Shown piece by piece: positions 38,520 to 51,700 of a stretch of DNA of 64,000 nt. Source of the DNA: Fremontodendron californicum (taxonomy: Eukaryota; Streptophyta; Magnoliopsida; Malvales; Malvaceae); assembly GCA_030761205.1 (NCBI GenBank), contig JAULJL010000041.1, positions 1,932,001-1,996,000 of the forward strand, read 5' to 3'. The first letter of the stretch is position 1. Every line of letters starts with the position of its first letter. Both the position numbers and the translations under genes were made by a program. The notes beneath the pieces are model-generated. The model saw only the letters and a program-made list of their open reading frames with translations, did no database searches and had not been told where the DNA came from.

Positions 38520-41500
38520 ATGGCTGATGCTAGTCCGAAGACTGATATCTCAACAGATGCAGACACAGATGAAAAAAGTCAGAGGGTATGCACTATTTCA
38601 TATCTCTACACTAATTTAATAAATTTTTTGGGACCTTTTTAGATGGTATTGTTGTTACTACTAAAAGCTTTTTTTTAGATTTGGGCTTGCATTTATCTGT
38701 TGCTCTCAAAATGCACTGTTATTCTAATAGCTGGAATATACTAGAGTAAGAAGATGTGATTTAATAGAAAGTGCTCATGTCAAAAGGGGGAGGGAAGACC
38801 TAAGACAGACGATATGTGAGGAAGCCACTGAAAGGAACCTTGCTTTTATTGATCTTACTTAAATTGTGGTCCTAAATAGAGCACATTTGTGTAATATGAT
38901 CCATGTAGCCAAGCTCATGTAATGGGACAAGGTTTTGTTTGTTGTCATTGTTGTTATTCTACTTGCTGGAAAAAGACTTCGGTTAATCAATGTTGTTTCC
39001 AGTCTGACATTTTATTGCTTTTGTGCAGTTTGATAGAGGAAAATCTAATGCTGTTGCGGCTTCTGATTCTAGTGACCGATCAAAGAGTAATTTGGATCAA
39101 AAGGTCAGATAGTTTATGTTATTTGCATGGATAATATCTAAGTAATAATTTGGTCATATTGGTGACCCTTTATTGATAATATTTTGTTCTATAGAGTCTT
39201 CGTAGACTTGCTCAAAATCGCGAGGCTGCCAGAAAAAGCCGATTGAGAAAGAAAGTATGTCTTTTCCCTTTAACTTTAATATATTCAACTTTTTTTTGTC
39301 ATTTTATCATCTTTCATTTTGTCAATTTTCATTGTTGTAGTGACTGCGAGTCAAGACTTCTACTTGATTTTCTAGGGATTCAGGTCTAGTTGAAGATAGC
39401 ATGGGCCCAGATAGACTCCTAAATATTTAACCTTAGAAGAGAGATACATATCACACATTGTCTTAACATTTTTTTATAGTTGCTGAAAAAATGTCACTAT
39501 AGTAGATTCTAAGTGTTATATTCTTACTCCTTGCTTTAGAAGCTCTAGTTTTTATATACTAATAAATTTTCTATTGGTGTATGCATGTACATGTCCTTGC
39601 TTTCATCTGGATAATACTTGGATATTAGAGTACCATTTTGACAATGAGTGTGGCGTTTCACACACTCTTTTGCTGGAGCCCTCTTTGTGACACTCAAAGT
39701 ACAAATTAACGAAAAGACGGCTATTAACCATTGGTGTATGCAAACAATTGGATACTTTTGCTTTCGAAGTCTCATGGTTGTTTCAATTTTCGTCATTATT
39801 AACCATTGGATACTTTTATGCTCTCAAGTTCTCCTGCTTTAGAACTCTTGTGATTGTTTCAGATTCAGTGCATGAGGTCCTCTGTTTTATGTTCATCAAA
39901 ATGTTTAATTTTGATGGTTTTGCTGCATAAGATGCTTTTGCATGTATATCTTCTTGTTTGAGATCACCTGGCATGCTTTGTTTTGCATGGATATCAAACT
40001 TAATCTTCTATATTGAGGCACATTATCCTTCTTTTCTTCCACAGGCATATGTGCAACAGCTGGAGAGTAGTCGTTTGAAGTTGACACAATTAGAGCAGGA
40101 ACTCCAGCGGGCACGGCAGCAGGTTAGACTTGGTCCTTCATCACTACATGGAGTGTGTATGCAGTTGTTTATTAAGCTACCTTTCTTTCATTCAAGTATG
40201 TACTACCGCAATATTGCCTTTCCCTATAGGGTATCTTCATATCAAGCTCGGGAGATCAAAGCCACTCGATGGGTGGAAATGGTAACACTTTTTTTTTTCT
40301 TTTTTAGTTTTGGTAAAACTTTTCTTCTAGTGATTGTAGCATGAGTCTTGTTTGTTGGAGTGGTTCAATTAAGCAACAGAATGCTAGCTATCTTGCATGA
40401 ACAGAAATGATTCGTGCACAAGAGAAGGAGACCAAGTCCTGTGAATGGACACTTTATGCAAAAATCGAAAGGATAGGAGTCATAGGACTGTGTTCATTTT
40501 CTAGGACCTTGCTTTATTAGCTGCTTCTGATATGCAGTCAATTAAAATAATAACTAACTAGCAAATTATTTTAATGTACATTTTAGCTGCTTTTGCTTTG
40601 CTTAAATCCGTCTTCTGTTATTGAATTAAGAACATATTATGCGTCAGACAGTTAGGTCACTGTATTACTGTTGGCTACCAACGTGTCTAATGAATGATTA
40701 AAGATCTAAGATCAAAGACTTCTCCTAACATATGGGGTTTGCTACATGGTTAAAATTTCTCCATTTTGCTACAAAATAGGCCCATAGCCTGAGTAAGATC
40801 GTCAAGAGCCAAGTCTTTTTATGATTGTTTCCTTCGTTGTCTCTTTTGCTCTCGTGCTTTCCATTTTGACATGAGCATTCTTCGTCATCTCACATTAATA
40901 GGAGCATTTATATGCCTTTGTCTTACATGTCAAATGCTTTTAAATGTAATTCAAAAAAAAAAAAACCCCTTTAAATGTGTTTTCCCCATGTTGTATTCAA
41001 ATGGTGCTTTCCCCCCTCCTCTCAAATGCTTTGGTTCACAGTTAAAATAAGTTCTTTGTAGATTAAATAAACTTAAATTTATTCATTAGAAATGGATTCA
41101 TTTAATGCATATCGCAGAAAACAGTGCTAGTAAAAATGGGCAGGTCAGTACACAAGACTGTCTGGGAATATATAGATGTATTCAATTGGTCCTCTCGAAT
41201 ACTTTGGTTCACAGTTAAAATAAGTTCTTTGTAGAATGCATAAACTTGAACTTATTCATGAGAAATGGATTCATTTAATCTAATGCATGTCACAGAAAAC
41301 AGGGCTAGTAAAAAAGTATGGGCTAGGCACAAGGCTTTACCCGGGAATAAAAGATTTATCCAGCCTTACTCTGCTGCATGGAGGCTGCACTAGTGCCATC
41401 TTTCTTATTTCCCCCTTTTGTTACATCACAAGCAACCGGCACCATCTTGTGTAATATGAAAATGTGCATTCCAAATGCATGGAGTGTGATTGTAGAGGGT

Positions 41501-44500
41501 ATTCTCCTGAAATTGCTTGCATGCTATCTAGCATGCAAGACTAAAATTTCCAATGTAATTATGTATTTATCAGTTTCTCTATTCTTTTTGTTATTTCTTT
41601 TCTTTGCAGGTGCCATGGCATTTGATGTAGAATATGCACGGTGGTTGGAAGAGCAAAATCGACAAATTAATGAACTGAGAACGGCAGTAAATTCTCATGC
41701 AAGCGATGCAGAACTTCGTATTATTGTTGATGGTGTAATGGCTCATTATGATGAAATTTTCAGGTTGAAGAGCAATGCAGCTAAGGCGGATGTTTTCCAT
41801 TTGTTGTCAGGCATGTGGAAAACACCTGCTGAGAGGTGTTTCTTATGGCTTGGTGGTTTCCGTTCATCTGAGGTTCTAAAGGTAGTTCATCTGAATTTGC
41901 ACGCACAATTAAATTAATTAGAATGCTAAACTTTTTAAGAATGTGGTGGTAATAAACTCCATGATTTTTTCTGTTCTTTCCCTTTTCCCTTTAAATTATG
42001 TGTTATTGATTGGTTCTCATACTGTTATATGGGTTTTTACATTGTGTCTGAGGTTCTGTCCGGAACAACCGACAACTAAGCAATCAGGACTCTATTAGGA
42101 ATGGCCAAGGAATATTCAAAAGAATCCCATCCTAGGTTTAGGTTTAGAAAATAATTATAATGCAATAAACTTATGCTTATCTTGCCATCAAGATAATGAT
42201 GAAATAGGACTTTTGAAAAATAGGAAGAAAATTTGCAGAAAGTTTGTGCAATATCATGTTGTTGGAATAAAAAGAATGATGAATTATAGTTCTTTATTGT
42301 GGCATTGTTAGAGCGTATTATTACTGAGTTTGTATCAACCTTGCTTTTGGTTCTTTTCCTTGTCTGTTTTCTTTTTGTTGATAGGATCCTATTCTTTCCC
42401 TAGGATGCCATGTGCCTAAATAGGCTATTTGTCCGCCTTTATAATTTTGATTTATACCTTTTTGTGGTAATCAAATCACTTATCCGAAATTATACAAATA
42501 AATCTATGTTAACCGGGCTTGGGTGTGAGTGTCGGGTACAAATATGTGTCCGACACAGGTATAATCATTTCTTTCTAAGTTTTACCATATATTTGGAGGG
42601 TCCTTGAGGGTCATATCCCCATACCCATGTCCGAATATGCGTTGGACACGGGTGTCGGGTATGGGTACTGCAAGAAAAATGAAGAGCCGAAGCAACATAG
42701 AAATAAATAACAAGGATATACGAGTATCGTGAAGAGGGAGAGGGAGAAGTGAAATTTTTCTCTCTTTTTTTTTTTTTGTCTTTTGGTCATTTTCTAAATG
42801 TTGAATCCATTTCAGGGATATGGCTTTAGCTACTGTAAAGCCTTTGCCTTTTTCTTTCATTAGATCACCTTAAACCTAGCAGAAGTAGTAATCTTTTGGG
42901 TGTCTACTGAATTTCCCCAAATATGCAATTGCCTTGCGAAAAGGGACAGCAGAAAAAAATGCAGAAGGTGGAGTTTATGCTATGGATTTTGGTAGATGGG
43001 TGCAAGGCAAGAATTGGTTTGGGAGTTTTTAGGCGAGGTGGGCTGTGAATGAGAGTAAGGTTGTGAGAACACAACCCTGCTTTGGGTTTGGGGGCTATGT
43101 TGCTCCGACTCTTCATTTTTCTTGAAGCACCGTATCCGACGCATATCCGGACATGGGTATGGGGATATGACCTTCCAAGGATCCTCCAAATACATGAAAA
43201 ACTTAGAAAAAAAATTGAACATACCCGTATCCGACACTCACACCCGAGTCCGAGTAACACAGTTTGGGGCAGCTATAGGGATGGTGTTAGCTTGCCCTTG
43301 TATGGCTAGAATAGAGGAACTTTCCTTGCCCCATCTCACTGCCAAACCTGTCATGCTTGTATATGCATGTGATAGGAATTTGTGTGTTATGTTTGTAAAC
43401 CATAACATATTGCAATTCATCTTTTGATATACCGGCAATTATGACACTGGTAAACAGCTCATCTTCTCAATTACCAAACAATTAAAACTTAAGTTCCTGT
43501 TGGTGCAATTTAAGAAATGGTTCCAATTTAAAGACGAAAAAGGTGGTACAACTTTGTTAGGATTCCTTATATTCTTATTCTCGGGTTCCTCAATAAAGAT
43601 AAAGTAAATTCAACAAAATAAAATTGTAGTGGATTCATCTATTGTCAGCAGTTTTATACTATGTTATTCCGACTTTTCATTTTCTTTGAAGTACCCGTGT
43701 CCGACGCATATTCAGACATGAGTATGGGGGTATGATCCTCCAAATATATGAAAAAATTTAGAAAAAAAATTGAGCATACCCGTATCGAACACATATCCGT
43801 ATCCAAGTAACATAGGTTTTATACATGACTTGTTCAGATTGGAGAACCTTAATGATATAAGAAAACTGATCATCATAGAATTCAATGTTTATGCTTGCAG
43901 CTTCTTATAAACCAATTGGAGCCTTTGACAGAGCAACAGTTGGTGGGAATTGGCAACTTGCAGCAATCCTCCCAACAGGCTGAAGATGCATTATCTCAAG
44001 GGATGGAGGCATTGCAGCAGTCTCTGGCTGAGACATTGTCCACCGGATCTTTAGGCTCGTCTGGATCATCTGGGAATGTGGCAAACTACATGGGTCAAAT
44101 GGCCATGGCCATGGGGAAGCTAGGGACCCTTGAGGGGTTTATTCGTCAGGTAACGCTTTTTATTCTTTCTCTTTCGTGTTTTTCTGCCCGTAGTTTGTAA
44201 CTTACTAGAGAATGCATTGAACCGGTAAGTATGATCGGATTAACTAGGTTAACTAGTGTTGGCTGACATGAGGAGATGAAACTCAAAACATTTTGTTGAG
44301 TTACTTACAATTTCGGGTAGGAACTAGGAAGGCTAATATCTATCTACAGTTTCCTTAGTGGCTTTTAAGTTTTCATTTTTCTCTTTCTCCCTAGTTTTTC
44401 AAATAAATGTTTCTAACAAGTTAATATTAGCAGGCTGACAATCTACGGCAGCAAACGCTACAACAAATGCATCGGATATTGACAACCCGACAGTCAGCTC

Positions 44501-44580
44501 GCGCACTGCTTGCGATACATGATTATTTCTCCAGATTACGGGCTCTTAGTTCCCTCTGGCTCGCCCGGCCAAGAGAGTGA
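38520..44580 (+). CDS. TGA6: TGA-type bZIP transcription factor, clade II (TGA2/TGA5/TGA6-like)
   Basis: Eight coding exons: 38520-38585, 39029-39103, 39195-39254, 40045-40122, 40230-40281, 41610-41881, 43901-44149, 44434-44580. All are GT-AG and in phase, giving 332 residues (Arabidopsis TGA6 has 330). Seen: short acidic N-terminus, basic region at about 48-67 with NREAARKSR (N55...R63), leucine zipper over about 68-93 (AYVQQLES...LEQELQRARQQ), then the TGA/DOG1 domain (GMWKTPAERCFLWLGGFRSSE, NQLEPLTEQQL, MGKLGTLEGFIRQADNLR) ending SLWLARPRE. Clade II TGAs bind TGACG/as-1 elements and work with NPR1 in salicylate responses and in detoxification. The short N-terminus and high identity place it in clade II; the choice among TGA2, 5 and 6 is a guess. 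Confidence 0.93.
41000..41345. repeat. Tandem duplication, about 173 bp, in TGA intron 5
   Basis: The block CTTTGGTTCACAGTTAAAAT starts at 41,029 and again at 41,202. The downstream ATGGATTCATTTAAT and CAGAAAACAG(T/G)GCTAGTAAAAA parts are shared as well, with several mismatches. Confidence 0.85.
42504..42700. mobile_element. MITE copy B in TGA intron 6
   Basis: 197 bp, starting CTATGTTAACCGGG and ending AAGCAACATAG, with a perfect 8-bp target duplication, AAATAAAT, on both sides (42,496-42,503 and 42,701-42,708). Confidence 0.9.
43095..43262. mobile_element. MITE copy C in TGA intron 6
   Basis: 168 bp, opposite orientation to copy B. It starts CTATGTTGCTCCGACTC and ends GAGTCCGAGTAACACAG, the clearest terminal inverted repeat in the family. 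Flanks TTTGGGGG and TTTGGGGC match 7 of 8. Confidence 0.88.
43659..43815. mobile_element. MITE copy D in TGA intron 6
   Basis: 157 bp, same orientation as copy C, starting CTATGTTATTCCGAC and ending AAGTAACATAG, with a perfect 8-bp duplication, GTTTTATA. Confidence 0.9.
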
Positions 44581-45280
44581 AAATGTCATGTTCTTTTACT
44601 GGTCTGATGTGTTAACAGATAGGTTCTGCTGGAAAATCACAATGCCAGAACAATTTTTTTTCAGATTCAGTCTAGTCATTAAACCATATAGATATAATCT
44701 ATCTTTTATTTTGATTTTTTTTTGTGCTTTAGTTTCTATAATCCTTGTGAATTCATGTGTATTAAGGTGTTTAGTCTTGAATTGGCTGTTGTCAAATGAT
44801 TATTGAATATGAGCATTTTCGCCATAAGTAAAATTTGTAGTTATATTTGCCATTTACATCTTTTACCACAACTATCAATCATCATTCAAGTTTTTTTATT
44901 TATTTTTAACATTTTTTTCTCTCTTCCATTCACGTAATAGGCGTGCATATTCTAGTTTGATATAAATGAAATTTATTTGGCTAAAATTATAAAAAAAAAT
45001 CTTGAATTTTATCACTTTATCAATATTAATTTTTATACTTTTATTACACTCAAATAAATTTTTAACTTTTAAGTTGTTACCAAATAATTGAATAAGCTTT
45101 AAACTCTTAATTTTTAATTTATATTTAAATAAAATTTTAACTTAAATCAATATTTTTTTTAAAAATAAAATAAGAGTTTATTTGGATACAATGCAATAAA
45201 AATATAAAAACTTATTTAAGAAAAATAAAATAATTCAGAGGTCTTTTATTTATAAATAAATCTTACAAAAAGGAAAAGTG
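44581..45280. other. TGA 3' UTR and spacer
   Basis: The first 250 or so bases are probably TGA 3' UTR; the rest is AT-rich with no gene or clear repeat. Confidence 0.5.
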
Positions 45281-45304
45281 AGTTATATAAGGCCTTAAGC
45301 CTTC

Positions 45305-45365
45305 GGCCCAAAGCCAGAAGTGAGCCCAACCCAAGAACTATAGTATACACAATCAAATCGGCCCA
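45305..45365 (+). promoter_or_regulatory. Site II-type GGCCCA/AGCCCA motifs in the BRR2 promoter
   Basis: GGCCCA at 45,305, AGCCCA at 45,323 and GGCCCA at 45,360 lie 350-410 bases before the start codon. These are the reverse of the TGGGCY site II motif bound by TCP factors, common in promoters of plant housekeeping genes. A CTATATATATTTCC stretch near 45,446 could be the TATA box. Confidence 0.5.
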
Positions 45366-45552
45366 AACCAATAAAACCCTTCAAAAACCGCCTCCTCCTT
45401 TAGCCGGTCCGATCTCTCTCCTTCATTTCCCTGATTCCTTCTTTCTCTATATATATTTCCTACTTCATCCACTGAACGAAACCAGTAAAAAAGAAAAAAC
45501 TCCGAAACTTGAATCTTGCCGGGAACTAAAACCCAGAAAACGTCGCCGTATT

Positions 45553-45680
45553 GTAAGTGTTTCTTTCTCTTTATGTTTTCTATTTCATTGTTGTAACTGT
45601 TAAAACCCTAGTTAGGGTTTTTGTTCTTTTTGTTGTTTTTTTAAATAGGATTCTGAATTTATTCAGTTTTATCTTTTTAG
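45553..45680 (+). promoter_or_regulatory. Probable 5' UTR intron of BRR2 with paired telo-boxes
   Basis: Donor TT|GTAAGT at 45,553 and acceptor TTTTTAG at 45,680 bracket a 128-base intron ending 31 bases before the start codon. Inside, AAACCCTAG and TTAGGGTTT (45,603-45,622) form a near-palindromic pair of telo-boxes, an element known from plant translation and housekeeping genes. Confidence 0.6.
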
Positions 45681-45711
45681 GGTTCCTGGAATTTGATTTG
45701 AGCTTAAGGCA

Positions 45712-48700
45712 ATGGCTCATCTAGGAGGCGGTGCCGAGGCACACGCCCGTTTCAAACAGTACGAGTATAGGGCGAATTCGAGCTTAGTTCTTACCACTGA
45801 TTCTCGGCCACGTGATACTCACGAGCCGACTGGAGAGCCTGAATCTCTCTGGGGAAAAATTGATCCTAGATCATTTGGTGATCGTGTTTATAAAGGTAGA
45901 CCAGCGGAATTAGATGAGATGCTTAAGAAGTCAAAAAAGAAGAAAGAACGTGACCCTCTTGCTGAACCTGTTCCCGTTAGGCAAAGCAAGAGGCGTCGGC
46001 TGCGTGAGGAGAGTGTTTTGAGTGCTACGGAGGAAGGGGTTTATCAGCCGAAAACAAAGGAGACTAGGGCGGCTTATGAGGCTATGTTGAGTTTGATTCA
46101 GCAGCAGTTGGGTGGACAGCCGCTTAATATTGTTAGTGGTGCAGCGGATGAGATTTTGGCTGTGCTTAAGAATGAGGGGGTTAAGAATCCTGATAAGAAG
46201 AAAGAGATTGAGAAGTTGTTGAATCCGATTCCGAGTCAGGTTTTTGATCAGCTTGTTTCGATTGGGAAGTTGATTACAGATTTTCAAGATGCTGGTGATG
46301 GAGGTGGGGGTTCGACAGGGAATGGGGATGAAGGCCTTGATGATGATGTGGGGGTGGCAGTTGAGTTTGAAGAAAATGAAGATGAGGAAGAGGATAGTGA
46401 TCTTGATATGGTGCAGGAGGATGAGGAAGACGATGATGATGGGGTGGAAAATGGTGCTGGTGGTATGCAGATGGGTGGTGGCATTGATGATGATGACATG
46501 CATGAGGCTAATGAGGGGATGAGCCTGAATGTCCAGGACATTGATGCGTATTGGCTTCAGAGGAAGATTTCCCAGGCTTATGATCAACAAATTGACCCAC
46601 AACAGTGTCAGAAGCTTGCTGAAGAGGTGCTTAAGATTCTTGCTGAGGGTGATGATAGGGAGGTTGAGACCAAGCTATTGGTGCATCTCCAGTTCGATAA
46701 GTTCAGCCTTATCAAATATCTTCTACGGAATCGGTTGAAGGTTGTGTGGTGCACCCGCTTGGCTAGGGCTGAAGACCAAGAAGAGAGGAAGAAGATTGAG
46801 GAGGAAATGATGAGCTTGGGTCCAGATTTGGCTGCAATTCTTGAGCAGTTGCATGCCACCAGGGCAACTGCAAAAGAAAGGCAGAAGAACTTGGAGAAGA
46901 GTATCAGAGAAGAGGCTCGTCGACTAAAGGATGGCGGAGATGGTGATAGGGATATGAGGGGTCTTGCTGACAGAGATACTGATGGTGGTTGGCTGAAGGG
47001 TCAGCGCCAGTTGCTTGATCTGGACAGTCTTGCTTTTGAACAGGGTGGTCTATTGATGGCAAATAAAAAATGTGATCTTCCACTGGGTTCTTACAGGCAT
47101 CATAGCAAGGGGTATGAGGAAGTTCATGTGCCAGCACTGAAGTCAAAACCGTTAGAATCAAACGAGAGGTTTGTAAAGATATCCGAGATGCCAGACTGGG
47201 CACAACCAGCTTTCAAAGGGATGCAACAGTTGAACAGGGTACAGAGCAAAGTGTATGAAACTGCCCTTTTTTCAGCAGATAACATCCTACTGTGTGCTCC
47301 TACTGGGGCAGGGAAAACTAATGTTGCTGTGCTCACCATACTGCAGCAACTTGCTTTGAATATGGATTCTGATGGTTCAATTAACCACAGCAACTACAAG
47401 ATTGTCTATGTGGCACCTATGAAAGCCCTAGTTGCTGAAGTTGTTGGTAATCTTTCTAATCGTTTGGAGGCATATGGTGTGACTGTGAGGGAGCTTAGTG
47501 GAGACCAGACGCTGACTCGCCAACAAATTGAGGAGACTCAGATTATCGTGACAACTCCTGAGAAATGGGATATTATTACCAGAAAGTCTGGAGATCGTAC
47601 ATACACACAGGTGGTGAAACTTCTTATCATTGATGAGATTCATCTTCTTCATGATAGTAGAGGGCCTGTGCTTGAAAGTATTGTTGCCAGGACTGTTAGG
47701 CAAATTGAAACCACGAAAGAGCATATCCGATTGGTAGGGCTGTCAGCTACACTTCCAAATTTTGAAGATGTAGCATTATTTTTGCGGGTTAATCTTGAAA
47801 AAGGATTGTTCCATTTTGACAATAGCTACAGACCTGTCCCCCTCTCTCAACAGTATATTGGAATCACAGTGAAGAAGCCACTGCAGAGGTTCCAATTGAT
47901 GAATGATATTTGTTATGAGAAGGTAATGGCTGTGGCAGGGAAGCATCAAGTCCTTATTTTTGTTCATTCAAGGAAGGAAACTGCTAAAACAGCTCGTGCT
48001 GTACGGGACACTGCACTTGCTAATGATACCCTTAGTAGATTCTTGAAAGAGGATGCTGCAAGTCGTGAGATTCTCCAGAGTCACACAGATATGGTTAAAA
48101 GCAATGATCTCAAGGATCTACTACCTTATGGTTTTGCAATCCATCATGCTGGGTTGGCAAGGACTGATCGCCAAATTGTTGAAGAACTTTTTGCTGATGG
48201 ACATGTCCAAGTGTTGGTATCAACTGCAACTCTTGCTTGGGGTGTGAACTTGCCTGCTCATACAGTCATTATCAAAGGGACCCAGATTTACAGCCCGGAA
48301 AAAGGAGCATGGACTGAACTAAGTCCTCTAGATGTGATGCAGATGCTGGGTCGTGCTGGGAGGCCTCAGTTTGATTCATATGGGGAAGGGATCATCATCA
48401 CTGGCCACAGTGAACTTCAGTACTACCTTTCATTGATGAATCAGCAGCTTCCTATTGAGAGCCAGTTTGTGTCCAAACTGGCTGATCAGTTGAATGCAGA
48501 AATTGTTCTTGGAACTGTTCAGAATGCAAGAGAAGCCTGCAATTGGATTGGATACACATATTTGTATATTCGCATGTTACGGAATCCCACACTTTATGGC
48601 TTACCAGCTGATGTTCTTTCAAGAGATCTAACTTTGGAGGAGAGGAGGGCTGATTTGGTAAGCATTCATCTCTTTAGTATACATTATTATTTTTAAATCA

Positions 48701-51700
48701 ATTTCTCTACTCTAATTCTAATTCTGTACTTTTTCCTTCTCTTGCATGCACATTTGGTTTAATATTCATGATTTTTGACACTGAGAATATACATCTCTTT
48801 AAACTGGAGAAATTGGTGGCTGATGAATGTTCTATTACGATATGTAAAGGAAACTTAACACTACTGTGCTTCATATGTCATGCTATAATTTTTTAATCTT
48901 CACAATTTTTTGTTTCAGTTTTACTGTAACAGCTGAGATTGCATTTGTTATTGATTTCAATTCCTTTTCCTTATTTTTTTTTGGCAGATCCATTCTGCTG
49001 CAACTATCTTGGACAAGAATAATTTGGTGAAGTATGATAGAAAAAGTGGATACTTCCAAGTGACAGATCTGGGCCGCATTGCTAGCTACTACTATATAAC
49101 TCATGGCTCAATCTCCACATATAACGAGCATTTGAAGCCAACCATGGGGGACATAGAGCTTTGCCGACTGTTTTCACTCAGTGAAGAATTCAAGTATGTG
49201 ACAGTCAGACAAGATGAGAAGATGGAGCTGGCAAAGCTTTTGGACCGTGTTCCCATTCCAATCAAGGAAAGCCTGGAAGAGCCTAGTGCAAAAATCAATG
49301 TTTTGCTGCAAGCATATATTTCACAGTTAAAGCTTGAAGGGCTGTCATTGACATCTGACATGGTGTACATAACTCAGAGTGCTGGACGTCTTGTACGAGC
49401 CCTTTTTGAGATTGTTTTGAAAAGAGGTTGGGCACAGTTGGCTGAGAAGGCTTTGAACTTGTGTAAAATGGTTACTAAGAGGATGTGGAATGTTCAAACA
49501 CCCCTGCGCCAATTCAATGGCATCCCAAATGAAATTCTTATGAAGTTGGAGAAGAAAGATTTGGCGTGGGATAGGTACTATGATCTGTCATCACAGGAGA
49601 TCGGAGAGCTCATTCGTTTCCCTAAAATGGGAAGAACACTTCACAGGTTCATTCACCAGTTCCCAAAGCTAAACCTTGCAGCACATGTTCAACCAATTAC
49701 ACGAACTGTCGTGAGGGTTGAACTTACAATAACGCCAGATTTTCAGTGGGAGGATAAGATTCATGGGTATGTGGAGCCTTTTTGGGTGATTGTTGAGGAT
49801 AATGATGGTGAGTATATTCTTCACCATGAGTACTTTTTGCTGAAGAAGCAGTATATTGATGAGGACCACACTTTGAACTTCACAGTGCCGATTTACGAAC
49901 CATTGCCACCTCAGTATTTCATTCGTGTTGTCTCAGATAAATGGCTTGGGTCACAGACTGTTTTACCTATCTCTTTCAGGCATCTTATTCTACCAGAGAA
50001 GTACCCTCCACCAACTGAGCTGTTGGATTTACAGCCCTTGCCTGTGACTGCGTTGAGGAATCCATCTTATGAAGCACTGTATCAAGATTTTAAGCATTTT
50101 AATCCTGTTCAAACTCAAGTTTTCACTGTTTTGTATAATACGGATGACAATGTTCTAGTGGCCGCACCAACAGGCAGTGGGAAGACCATATGTGCTGAGT
50201 TTGCTATATTAAGGAATCATCAAAAAGGACCTGATAGTGCTATGCGAGTAGTGTATATTGCACCTCTTGAGGCTATTGCCAAGGAGCGATACCGTGATTG
50301 GGAGAGGAAGTTTGGAAGAGGTCTTGGGATGAGGGTGGTTGAGTTAACTGGGGAATTGGCAATGGACCTGAAGTTGCTTGAGAAAGGTCAAATAGTCATC
50401 AGTACTCCGGAGAAATGGGATGCTCTTTCTCGTCGCTGGAAACAGCGGAAGTATGTTCAGCAGGTTAGTCTTTTCATTGTTGATGAGCTTCACTTGATTG
50501 GTGGACAAGGTGGTCCCGTGTTAGAGGTGATTGTCTCTAGGATGAGATATATTGCTAGTCAGGTCGAGAAGATCCGGATTGTGGCTCTCTCAACCTCTCT
50601 TGCAAATGCTAAGGACCTTGGCGAATGGATAGGAGCTACTTCTCATGGCCTTTTTAATTTCCCCCCTGGAGTTCGTCCTGTACCACTAGAAATACACATT
50701 CAAGGGGTGGATATAGCCAATTTTGAAGCAAGGATGCAAGCAATGACTAAACCCACTTACACTGCCATTGTCCAACATGCCAAAAGTGGGAAGCCGGCTA
50801 TTGTGTTTGTTCCTACAAGGAAGCATGTTAGACTCACTGCTGTGGACCTAATGAGTTACTCCAAAGTTGATAATGAAGATGAGCCAGCTTTTTGTTTGCG
50901 ATCTGCTGAAGAACTTAAGCCTTTTGTTGACAAAATTAGTGAAGAAACATTGAGAACCACTCTAGAATATGGAGTTGGCTACTTGCATGAGGGTTTGAGC
51001 AGTTTGGATCAAGAAGTTGTTTCACAGCTGTTTGAAGCTGGGTGGATTCAGGTTTGTGTTATGAGCAGTTCATTATGTTGGGGAGTTCCGATATCAGCAC
51101 ACTTGGTGGTTGTAATGGGTACTCAGTATTATGATGGGAGAGAAAATGCTCACACTGATTACCCTGTGACAGATTTGTTGCAAATGATGGGCCATGCTAG
51201 TCGTCCTCTTCTTGATAATTCTGGCAAATGTGTCATCCTCTGTCATGCACCTCGTAAAGAGTATTACAAGAAGTTCTTGTATGAATCATTCCCTGTGGAA
51301 AGCCATTTGCACCATTTTCTACATGATAACTTTAATGCAGAAATTGTTGCGACAGTTATGGAGAATAAACAAGATGCTGTGGATTATCTTACGTGGACCT
51401 TCATGTATAGGAGGCTCACACAAAATCCAAATTACTACAATCTCCAGGGAGTAAGTCACAGGCATCTCTCTGATCACCTTTCGGAGCTTGTTGAGAACAC
51501 ATTGAATGATTTGGAAGCAAGTAAATGTATTACTATAGAGGATGACATGGATCTTTCTCCTTTGAATCTGGGCATGATAGCCTCCTACTATTACATCAGT
51601 TACACTACCATTGAGCGCTTCAGTTCTTCTTTGGCTTCCAAAACAAAGATGAAGGGTCTTCTGGAGATTCTGGCCTCAGCTTCCGAGTATGCTCATCTTC

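Noticed and set aside
42904..43438. Several overlapping open frames of 66-118 codons in TGA intron 6
   Set aside because: They read through MITE copy C and flanking intron; the cysteine/proline-rich products mirror the inverted repeat.
44510..44806. 98-codon open frame at the TGA 3' end
   Set aside because: It overlaps the last TGA exon in another frame and continues into AT-rich 3' UTR; the TGA frame ending SLWLARPRE is clearly the real one.
45931..46602. 223-codon open frame antisense to BRR2 exon 1
   Set aside because: It lies wholly opposite a highly conserved coding exon; its composition follows from the acidic repeat codons of BRR2. No independent family features.
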